DNA from: Acidobacteriota bacterium
Lineage (GTDB): Bacteria > Acidobacteriota > UBA4820 > DSQY01
DNA length: 6,197 bases
Direction: 5' to 3'
Assembly: GCA_021814085.1 (NCBI GenBank)
Contig: JAKAJA010000114.1
Coordinates: forward strand, 1 to 6,197
The notes under the pieces were generated by a model. It searched no databases. It was not told the DNA's origin and saw only the letters and a list, made by a program, of their open reading frames with translations. A program made the translations under genes and the position numbers. Of this stretch, positions 1-5,487 are shown piece by piece. Position 1 is the stretch's first letter. Each line of letters starts with the position of its first letter.

Positions 1-3
1 GCC

Positions 4-30
4 GGGAACCTTTTCTCTGGTTGTTCCGTC
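4..30 (+). promoter_or_regulatory. ECF-type promoter (-35 GGGAACC, -10 CGTC)
   Basis: GGGAACC at 4-10 is followed by a 16-nt T-rich spacer and CGTC at 27-30. This matches the general group IV (ECF) sigma consensus, an AAC-containing -35 and a CGTC-like -10 separated by 16-17 nt. It lies 20 nt upstream of the ECF sigma start codon, so autoregulation is the natural reading. The predicted start site, about 36-38, would leave a leader of only some 13-15 nt carrying the Shine-Dalgarno at 38-46. The call rests on consensus match and position only. Confidence 0.6.
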
Positions 31-50
31 ATGAAGGGTGAGGAGGCCAC

Positions 51-662
51 ATGAGCGAGTCGGCGCCCAACCCGGACCTGTTCCTCGCCCGCCGAGCCGC
101 CGCGGGCCAGGAGGACGCCTGGGCCGACCTCGTGGACCGCCACGGCCGGCGCCTCTTCAACCTCGCCCTGCAGTTCGCGGGGAACCGCGAAGAGGCGGAG
201 GACCTGACCCAGGAGATCTTCATCCGCCTCCACCAGAACCTCCGGTCCTACCGCGGTGAGGCTCCGCTCCTGGGCTGGGCCCTCAAACTCTCCCGAAACC
301 TCTGCATCGACCACTACCGGAAGACTCGCCAGGAGAGAAAGTGGCGCAAGGTGGCCTCGGAGGTCCTCGACCACCTCCCATCCACCTGCGACCTGGAGGC
401 CGACTCAGCTCGGAGGCAGCACGTGGAGGCCATCTACGCGGGGCTCGCCGAGATCCAGGAGGAGCACGCCGAGGCCGTGACCCTCTGCGACCTGCAGGGG
501 ATATCCCTGGAGGACGCCTCCGTCTACCTCTCCATCCCCATGGGGACCCTGAAATCAAGGCTCCACCGGGGACGCCAGCGCCTCACCGAGGTGGTCCGGG
601 CGCGCCTCACGGCGAGGCCGCCGGACCGCGCCGCGGTCGAAGGCGGAGGTGTGCCGTGCTGA
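51..662 (+). CDS. ECF (group IV) RNA polymerase sigma factor
   Basis: The 203-aa protein directs RNA polymerase to a stress or envelope regulon. Sigma-2 spans about residues 24-90, with the core-binding signature EDLTQEIFIRLHQNL (50-64) and the DNA-melting/-10 helix around GWALKLSRNLCIDHYRK (75-91). Sigma-4 spans about 123-180, with a helix-turn-helix of the form LQGISLEDASVYLSIPMGTLKSRLHRGR. A variable linker of about 30 residues joins them and sigma-3 is absent, as expected for ECF factors. The length is typical, with a Pro/Gly-rich tail of about 20 residues. The ATG at 51 follows GTGAGGAGG with about 4 nt spacing, and the domain starts soon after it. The downstream zinc-finger anti-sigma gene overlaps its end by 7 nt, supporting translational coupling. 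The exact ECF group cannot be assigned by eye. Confidence 0.95.
   Translation: MSESAPNPDLFLARRAAAGQEDAWADLVDRHGRRLFNLALQFAGNREEAEDLTQEIFIRLHQNLRSYRGEAPLLGWALKLSRNLCIDHYRKTRQERKWRKVASEVLDHLPSTCDLEADSARRQHVEAIYAGLAEIQEEHAEAVTLCDLQGISLEDASVYLSIPMGTLKSRLHRGRQRLTEVVRARLTARPPDRAAVEGGGVPC
645..651 (+). promoter_or_regulatory. Shine-Dalgarno GGAGGTG fixing the GTG start of the anti-sigma gene
   Basis: GGAGGTG lies inside the last codons of the sigma gene, 4 nt before the GTG at 656. It selects this GTG as the start and places the sigma stop codon (660-662) within the anti-sigma start region. The arrangement favours stoichiometric, coupled synthesis of a sigma/anti-sigma pair. Confidence 0.6.
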
Positions 663-1327
663 GCGATGCCTGCCTCCGCTTCCGCGATGAGTACCCAGAG
701 GGCGACTCCGAGGGCCATGCCGACCGGTGCGCGCCGTGCCAGGAGTGGGCGCGTGACGTGGCCTCCCTGCGCGCGGCGGGCACGGACCTGCCCCTCCCCG
801 CCGCCCTGCGCGCCCGCAGCCTGGCGCTGAACGATCGGGGCGTGCCTTCCGGGGCACGGCTCTCCCCGGCACTGCTCCCGCAGGTTCCCCTCCCACCGGA
901 TCTCATGGCCAGGCTGTACAGGATTCCCGTCGAATCTCGCCTCGCCGGAATCAGGAACCATCCCCCGGCCGGGTCCGGCGAGCTCGTCGCGGCGAGCCTC
1001 CTCTTCGCCACCCTCCTGACCTTCGGGTTGGGAAGTTTCTTCACCCCCGTGGATCGGCCCAAGCTCGGGGCGGCCTCACGCATCGCCGGCGCGGTCCTCA
1101 AGGAGGCGGGAAACCGTGGGACGCAGACGATCCTGGGCGCGGGCGAGGGCATCTTCGACGGCTGCATCGAGGCCAGCCGGAAGCTGGGAGATTTGCTCGG
1201 CCACATCGGTGATCCGTGGTGGGGATCACGGACGGACCAGCGGGTGCCCGAGGCGAGCCCGAAGACTACGCCTACATCCCCACAGCAAAGAAAGGAGAAC
1301 ACCCATGGAAGCAGCCCGACCCATTGA
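656..1327 (+). CDS. Zinc-finger (ZAS-type) transmembrane anti-sigma factor
   Basis: This 223-aa protein starts at GTG 656. Near the N-terminus it carries H21-x3-C25-x2-C28 (HADRCAPC), the signature of the zinc-binding anti-sigma (ZAS/zf-HC2) fold that holds an ECF sigma inactive at the membrane. A Pro/Leu/Arg-rich cytoplasmic linker follows (about 40-107), then one hydrophobic segment, roughly 108-129 (ELVAASLLFATLLTFGLGSF), and an extracytoplasmic tail of about 90 residues. The tail contains a Gly/Ala-rich amphipathic stretch (137-185) with a single Cys170, then a low-complexity Pro/Thr/Ser end. I recognise no known sensory domain in the tail. It overlaps the sigma gene by 7 nt and the next gene by 23 nt. 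Overlap with the sigma gene, the zinc motif and the transmembrane segment make the role secure; the inducing signal is unknown. Confidence 0.88.
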   Translation: MLSDACLRFRDEYPEGDSEGHADRCAPCQEWARDVASLRAAGTDLPLPAALRARSLALNDRGVPSGARLSPALLPQVPLPPDLMARLYRIPVESRLAGIRNHPPAGSGELVAASLLFATLLTFGLGSFFTPVDRPKLGAASRIAGAVLKEAGNRGTQTILGAGEGIFDGCIEASRKLGDLLGHIGDPWWGSRTDQRVPEASPKTTPTSPQQRKENTHGSSPTH

Positions 1328-1862
1328 GACCCCAATCGCCGAGGAGAAGTCCGTGGCGCCCTCCCTCCCTCCGTCGCCCCCCTTGTTGAAGCGGCCCTTC
1401 GTGGCAGGCTTCCTCTCCCTCTTCCCAGGGATAGGAAACGTCTATAACGGCCTTTACCTGAGGGGCCTCCTCTTCTTCACGGTGATCGCCTGCCTTCTGG
1501 CCCTGGGAAGCGACGAGGGGCATGAGCACCCCGTCCTCGGGTTCGTCATCGCCTTCGCCTGGATATTCAACGTGCTCGACGCCTACCGGCAGGCCACCCT
1601 CATCAACCTCGGGTACGCCCAGGATCTCGGGCAGGAAGACCTGCCCAAGATTCCCAAGGCGGGCCAGGGCGGGCTCCTCGCCGGCATTCTCCTCATCGTC
1701 CTCGGTGCCGTCGCGGGCCTCCAGCTCTATCTCGGGATCGACCTCTCGTGGATGATCCACTTCTGGCCCCTCGCCGTCATCGCCTCCGGCGGATGGCTGG
1801 TCTTTGCCTGGCTGAGGGAGCGGGCGAAGCAGACGGAAGCGGACGACGCGAAGTCGCTGTAG
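1305..1862 (+). CDS. Polytopic membrane protein, TM2-like plus DUF5668/LiaF-like segments
   Basis: The 185-aa protein has a Pro-rich cytoplasmic head (1-29) and a first hydrophobic block opening with KRPFVAGFLSLFPGIGNVYNG (29-49). Further membrane segments lie at about 51-68, 76-92, 121-142 and 150-169, with a short charged C-tail. The PGxGNxYNG signature, followed by a helix ending in NVLDAYRQA with Asp92, resembles TM2-domain small membrane proteins. The C-terminal half, GILLIVLGAVAGL then a turn and FWPLAVIASGGWLV, resembles the paired helices of DUF5668/LiaF-type transmembrane regions. The start at 1305 is supported by AAAGGAG at 1291-1297. The gene begins inside the anti-sigma gene, so it belongs to the sigma operon. 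It may be an accessory of signal sensing or a target of envelope homeostasis; its biochemical role is not known. The family assignments are recognised by eye and should be treated as provisional. Confidence 0.85.
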   Translation: MEAARPIETPIAEEKSVAPSLPPSPPLLKRPFVAGFLSLFPGIGNVYNGLYLRGLLFFTVIACLLALGSDEGHEHPVLGFVIAFAWIFNVLDAYRQATLINLGYAQDLGQEDLPKIPKAGQGGLLAGILLIVLGAVAGLQLYLGIDLSWMIHFWPLAVIASGGWLVFAWLRERAKQTEADDAKSL

Positions 1863-1898
1863 AAAGAGAGCCCGAGAACGCCACATAGGGAGCAACCA

Positions 1899-1934
1899 AC
1901 GGGTGGGGCCGGCGATCGTGCCGGCCCCACCCGT
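1899..1934. other. Perfect 15-bp GC-rich inverted repeat, possible end of the sigma operon
   Basis: Arms 1899-1913 and 1920-1934 (ACGGGTGGGGCCGGC and its exact complement) enclose a six-base loop, GATCGT. It lies 36 nt after the stop codon of the third sigma-cassette gene, where a terminator would be expected. No T-run follows on the plus strand, so it is not a classical intrinsic terminator; it may be a Rho-associated or RNA-stabilising hairpin. The loop GATC can also pair with GATC at 1935-1938, and CCGGC at 1909-1913 with GCCGG at 1942-1946, giving a competing fold. The rest of 1863-2090 shows no gene and no convincing sigma-70 promoter. Confidence 0.55.
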
Positions 1935-2090
1935 GATCGTTGCCGGAAGGTGCCCCGGAAGGGCTTCGAATAACACCTGAGACCAAATGGTGAAGCACAA
2001 GGGCTCATGATAGAGTGAACGCGCCGCGGCAGGGGTGACAGCCGGAAGAGACATCGAAGGGCGACGGCGCGGCGCCGCTGGGGGCCGAAC

Positions 2091-3962
2091 ATGGCGGATG
2101 GGGAGCGCCCCGATCGAGGAGCGCGCGGCTTCGTCCTGCGGGCGTGGAACAGCTTCACCACGTCGGGCTTGGAGCTGGACCCAACCAGCCCCCTCCTCCG
2201 CCGCGTCATGTTCCTCAACTACTACCTCCTCACCACCGTCTTCGCCTGCCTGGTCTTCGGCGCCTTCAACCTGGCGAAGGGCAGGATGTCCGGCGTCGTG
2301 GAGCTGGCCGTCGGGTTTATCGGCGTGCTCATGATTCTCCTCATTCGGAAGACCATCGCCGTCAACGTGGCACAGGTCATGACCCTCCTCTACGCCCTGC
2401 CTCTCATGGTCTTCCTCCTCTTCGACGGCGGCATCGAAGGCACGGGCCTCTACTGGTGGTTCTGCATCCCGCCGGGGGCCTTCTTCCTGATGGGGGGCCG
2501 GGTGGGCTGGTGGTGGACGGGGGCCACGGTAGCCATATTCCTGGCGGACATGGGCCTCAACGCGGCAGGAATCCTGAGCGGCCCCTACTCCGTCGTCCAG
2601 CTCCGCCAGTTCACCGCGAGCTACCTCGCCCTCTGCCTGATCATGTACTTCTACGAGATGGTGCGGAAAGACCACGAGGAGATCATCGAGAGCCGGACCG
2701 CCGAACTGCAGGCGGCCAACGAGAACCTCAAGCGGGAGGTGGCCGCGCGCCTCCTGGCCCAGGGTGCCCTGGAGTCGGCCAAGGGGGAGGCCGACCAGGC
2801 CAACGCCGCCAAGTCCGAATTTCTCTCCCGCATGAGCCACGAATTGCGCACCCCCATGAACTCCATTCTCGGTTTCTCCCAGCTCCTCCAGATGGACCCT
2901 CGGGAGCCCCTCACGATGTCGCAAAAAGAGAGCGTGGAGCACATCATCAGCAGCGGCCACCACCTCCTCTCCCTCATCAACGAGGTCCTGGACCTCTCCC
3001 GCATCGAAGCGGGATGCATCAGCCTGAACCCCCAGAAAATGGATCTGAAACCGCTGGTGAGCGAATGCCTCGGACTGGTGAAACCGCTGGCCCAGGAACG
3101 CAAGGTAACCCTGAGGGACGACACGGCAGAGGGCGCTGACCTGCGGGTCACGGCCGACCCTCGGCGCCTCAAGCAGGTCCTCCTCAACCTCCTATCCAAC
3201 GCCATCAAGTACAACCGGGCGGAGGGGCTGGTGCGTGTGCAGGCCTCAGCCGATGGGCCAACCGCAGTCCGGCTGAGCGTGACCGATTCGGGAATGGGAA
3301 TGCCCGAGGACCAGCTGGCCCACCTTTTCGAACCCTTCCAGCGCCTCGCCGCGGAGCACACCTCCATCGAGGGCACTGGGATCGGGCTGACCATCTCCAA
3401 GAAAATCATGGAGATGATGGGTGGGAGCATAACGGTGAAAAGCACGCCGGGGTTGGGAAGCTGCTTCACCCTCCAGCTTCCCTGCGTGGGGGACGGTGCG
3501 CCGGCGGGAACCCAAACCGCCCCGGCGCACGTCGAGGAGAAGGCCGACGGTGGTGGCACCGTCCTCTATATCGAGGATGACCCCGCGAATCTGACCCTCG
3601 TGAGGCACATCCTGTCGCGCCGTCCCGAGGTGAAGCTCCTCCTGGCGTCCACGGGGATGGAGGGCTTGGCCCTTGCCAGGGCCCGTGAGCCCGACCTCAT
3701 CCTGCTCGACATCCACCTCCCCGACCTGGACGGGCGCGAGGTTCTCAAGTACATTCGGGCCGGGCCGGGCACCCGGGGGATACCCGTCGTGATCGTGAGC
3801 GCCAGCGCCATGCCGCGAGAAGTGGAGAAGCTTCAGGAAGATGGGGTGGAGGGCTACCTCACCAAACCCCTGGATATCCCGAGATTTCTGGAGACCATCG
3901 ACGAACATCTCGGGCGGACGCATGGGGCAAGCGCGGATCCGGCCAAGGGAGGTCGCCCATGA
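2091..3962 (+). CDS. Membrane hybrid sensor histidine kinase (6TM-HisKA-HATPase-REC)
   Basis: This 623-aa hybrid kinase autophosphorylates and relays phosphate to its own receiver. About six membrane segments occupy 41-190, with an aromatic/Gly-rich core (DGG..GTGLYWWF, 112-124). A coiled coil (about 190-245) leads to HisKA, whose H-box SHELRTP carries phospho-acceptor His250. The HATPase has an N-box with Asn370, a G1 box DSGMGM (399-404), an F-box FEPF and a G2 box GTGIGL (428-433). After a linker (465-488) comes a receiver with Asp496/Asp497, phospho-acceptor Asp540, Ser570 and Lys592. All catalytic residues are present. No HPt domain follows. The ATG at 2091 is the only plausible start after the in-frame stop at 2016; its ribosome site is a weak GGGGG. 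The stop overlaps the HD-GYP gene (ATGA), making that protein the likely output. The signal sensed is unknown. Confidence 0.95.
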   Translation: MADGERPDRGARGFVLRAWNSFTTSGLELDPTSPLLRRVMFLNYYLLTTVFACLVFGAFNLAKGRMSGVVELAVGFIGVLMILLIRKTIAVNVAQVMTLLYALPLMVFLLFDGGIEGTGLYWWFCIPPGAFFLMGGRVGWWWTGATVAIFLADMGLNAAGILSGPYSVVQLRQFTASYLALCLIMYFYEMVRKDHEEIIESRTAELQAANENLKREVAARLLAQGALESAKGEADQANAAKSEFLSRMSHELRTPMNSILGFSQLLQMDPREPLTMSQKESVEHIISSGHHLLSLINEVLDLSRIEAGCISLNPQKMDLKPLVSECLGLVKPLAQERKVTLRDDTAEGADLRVTADPRRLKQVLLNLLSNAIKYNRAEGLVRVQASADGPTAVRLSVTDSGMGMPEDQLAHLFEPFQRLAAEHTSIEGTGIGLTISKKIMEMMGGSITVKSTPGLGSCFTLQLPCVGDGAPAGTQTAPAHVEEKADGGGTVLYIEDDPANLTLVRHILSRRPEVKLLLASTGMEGLALARAREPDLILLDIHLPDLDGREVLKYIRAGPGTRGIPVVIVSASAMPREVEKLQEDGVEGYLTKPLDIPRFLETIDEHLGRTHGASADPAKGGRP

Positions 3963-5047
3963 TACCAGCCGAGCGGATCAAGAGGTCCCGTCTCATGATC
4001 GTGGACGACCAGGAGGCAAACGTCCTCCTCCTCGAGCGGATGCTCCAGTCCGCCGGTTTCACGAACGTGGTGAGCACCTCGGACCCCGCGGAGGTGGAAG
4101 ACCTCTACAACGGGTTCCGGCCCGACCTCCTCCTTCTGGACCTCCACATGCCCAGGCTGGACGGGTTCGCCGTCATGGAGAAACTCAAAGCCGGCCTGGG
4201 GAACGACTATCTCCCCATCCTCGTGCTCACGGCTGACAGCACCCGCGAGACGCGACTCAAGGCCCTGGAAGCAGGGGCCAAGGACTTTCTCACCAAACCG
4301 CTGGACCCCGTGGAGGTCATGAACCGGATCCGAAACCTGCTCGAGGTGCGCCTCCTCTACGAAGACCTCAGGAACCAGAACGCGATCCTGGAGGAGAAGG
4401 TCCGAGAGCGGACTCAGGAGCTGAAAGACACGAGGCTGGAAGTCATCCACCGCCTGGGCCGGGCGGCCGAGTTCCGGGACGAGGGGACGGGGCTCCACCT
4501 CATGCGCATCAGCCGGTTTTCGGTGTGCCTGAGCAAGGCCGTGGGCCTCCCCGGCGATATCACGGACCTCCTCTACAGCGCGAGCCCCATGCACGACATA
4601 GGAAAGATCGGCATACCCGACCGGATCCTCTTCAAGGAGGGGAGGTTGGACGACGAGGAGTGGGCCATCATGAGAACCCACACCACCATCGGGGCCGATC
4701 TCCTCTCGGGTCACGACTCCCCCCTCATGAAGACGGCCGCCCAGATCGCCCTCACCCACCACGAGCGGTGGGACGGTGGCGGGTACCCGAGCGGCCTGAG
4801 GGGGGAGGACATCCCCATGGAGGGACGCATCGTAGCCCTGTGCGACGTCTTCGACGCCCTCATCTCGCGGCGGCCCTACAAGGAAAAATGGCCCCTCGGG
4901 CAGGCGGTGATGAACATCGAGGCCGAGAGCGGCGGGGCCTTCGACCCCTACCTCGTGGCCAAGTTCCACGAGTCGCTCATGGAGATCAAGGAAGTGTTCC
5001 GGCAGCTCGAGATGAAGATTCTCCCCGACTATCGCCACGGAATGTAA
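3959..5047 (+). CDS. Response regulator with HD-GYP domain (RpfG-like c-di-GMP phosphodiesterase)
   Basis: The 362-aa cytoplasmic protein is predicted to hydrolyse cyclic di-GMP when its receiver is phosphorylated. REC (about 10-125) has Asp16/Asp17, acceptor Asp61, Thr91 and Lys113. A coiled-coil connector (130-165) links it to an HD-GYP domain (about 160-350) with H180, the HD pair H212-D213 in HDIGKIGIPD, K216, H241, the HH pair 267-268, the GYP loop HHERWDGGGYP (267-277) and D296. These cover the metal ligands of a two-metal centre. The position four residues before H180, often Glu in TG.H-type motifs, is Gly176, next to Glu175. AAGGGAGGT at 3945-3953 supports the start, and the ATGA overlap with the kinase gene implies coupled translation and a cognate pair. 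Architecture matches the RpfG family; whether it makes pGpG or GMP is open. Confidence 0.95.
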   Translation: MIPAERIKRSRLMIVDDQEANVLLLERMLQSAGFTNVVSTSDPAEVEDLYNGFRPDLLLLDLHMPRLDGFAVMEKLKAGLGNDYLPILVLTADSTRETRLKALEAGAKDFLTKPLDPVEVMNRIRNLLEVRLLYEDLRNQNAILEEKVRERTQELKDTRLEVIHRLGRAAEFRDEGTGLHLMRISRFSVCLSKAVGLPGDITDLLYSASPMHDIGKIGIPDRILFKEGRLDDEEWAIMRTHTTIGADLLSGHDSPLMKTAAQIALTHHERWDGGGYPSGLRGEDIPMEGRIVALCDVFDALISRRPYKEKWPLGQAVMNIEAESGGAFDPYLVAKFHESLMEIKEVFRQLEMKILPDYRHGM

Positions 5048-5102
5048 TCGTCCCGGCACCCCGCCGAGGCCAGAAAAGGAAGCGCCAGAGAGACCTGCCC
5101 GA

Positions 5103-5312
5103 TCAGGCCAGCTGTTTCTGGATCTTTTCGATCTTCTTGCGGGCGTCGTCGGCGCCGCGCCCCTTGGGAACCAGCACGAGGTACCGCAGGAAGGCGTCGC
5201 GCGAGTTCGCGGCATGCGAGGCACCCTGGGCCAGGGCGCCCTGTCCCGGGAGGCCAGAAGCGCAGGCGAGACAGACCGCCCATCGCACCATCCCCCGATA
5301 CAGCCCCATCAT
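5103..5312 (-). CDS. Small secreted protein resembling the end of a TPR repeat
   Basis: The predicted product is 69 aa. A signal peptide is evident: a basic head MMGLYRGMVR, a hydrophobic core WAVCLACASGL and a likely cleavage after ALA near residue 28. The remaining forty residues include DAFLRYLVLVPKGRGADDAR and a basic helix KKIEKIQKQL, a pattern very like the closing helix of tetratricopeptide proteins (aF..YL.laP.g..A...r..I..l...L). Only part of one repeat is present, so it is either a miniprotein or a remnant of a larger TPR protein. I chose ATG 5312 because GGGGG lies 5 nt upstream; ATG 5324 and 5309 are alternatives, and the frame stays open to 5402 with a sequence that does not look like protein. 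Function is unknown. It converges with the HD-GYP gene, with 55 nt between the stops. Confidence 0.55.
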   Translation of the reverse strand: MMGLYRGMVRWAVCLACASGLPGQGALAQGASHAANSRDAFLRYLVLVPKGRGADDARKKIEKIQKQLA

Positions 5313-5330
5313 GCGTGCCCCCATCGAAGA

Positions 5331-5336
5331 ATCATA
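5331..5336 (-). promoter_or_regulatory. Candidate -10 element (TATGAT) for the small secreted protein
   Basis: Read on the minus strand, TATGAT matches TATAAT at five of six bases and lies 18 nt upstream of the chosen ATG at 5312. No recognisable -35 is found at 16-18 nt. Transcription would start near 5324-5325, giving a leader of about 12 nt. The bidirectional terminator upstream would separate this gene from the preceding one, so some promoter is expected here. Confidence 0.3.
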
Positions 5337-5439
5337 TCTCTCGTAACACCCTTGGCGATCTTCACCAGGCTTCCTGCGGGGCGAGAGGGAGGATTGTTGC
5401 AAGAGTGGAGGCGCCGATGGAACCCATAGGAAAACAAGT

Positions 5440-5471
5440 GGGGCGGGCCTTCCAGTCCGCCCCGTTTTGTT
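5440..5471. terminator. Bidirectional intrinsic terminator
   Basis: GGGGCGGGC at 5440-5448 pairs with GTCCGCCCC at 5455-5463 (one G-U pair) around the loop CTTCCA; the helix can extend a few pairs outward. On the plus strand it is followed by GTTTTGTT, and on the minus strand by ACTTGTTTTCC, so it can end transcription both ways. It starts 17 nt beyond the stop codon of the minus-strand TIG-like gene, which it most probably terminates. Confidence 0.8.
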
Positions 5472-5487
5472 GCCGAGTGATGGAGTC

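Noticed and set aside
341..655. Upstream extension of the anti-sigma frame into the sigma gene
   Set aside because: The sequence before 656 is Arg/Gly/Pro-rich out-of-frame translation of sigma-4. The zinc motif and the GGAGGTG site place the start at GTG 656.
1209..1229. 7-bp inverted repeat GTGATCC/GGATCAC inside the anti-sigma gene
   Set aside because: It is short, GC-rich, inside coding sequence and not followed by T residues; chance is sufficient explanation.
1272..2963. Long minus-strand open frame (563 codons) opposite the third sigma-cassette gene and the kinase
   Set aside because: It runs antisense to two well-supported genes and across the intergenic hairpin. Its product is His/Glu/Gly-rich low-complexity sequence with no recognisable domain, as expected of a mirror frame in high-GC DNA.
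5108..5135. Small CCAG/CTGG hairpin followed by TTTT as a terminator for the HD-GYP operon
   Set aside because: The stem is only 4 bp and it lies within the converging small gene, so it is too weak to call.
3854..5224. Long minus-strand open frame (456 codons) opposite the HD-GYP gene
   Set aside because: It is the antisense shadow of a gene whose REC and HD-GYP motifs are complete, and its translation shows no domain.
5325..5402. N-terminal extension of the small secreted protein up to ATG 5402
   Set aside because: The added residues are charged and unpatterned, would bury the signal peptide, and have no better ribosome site.
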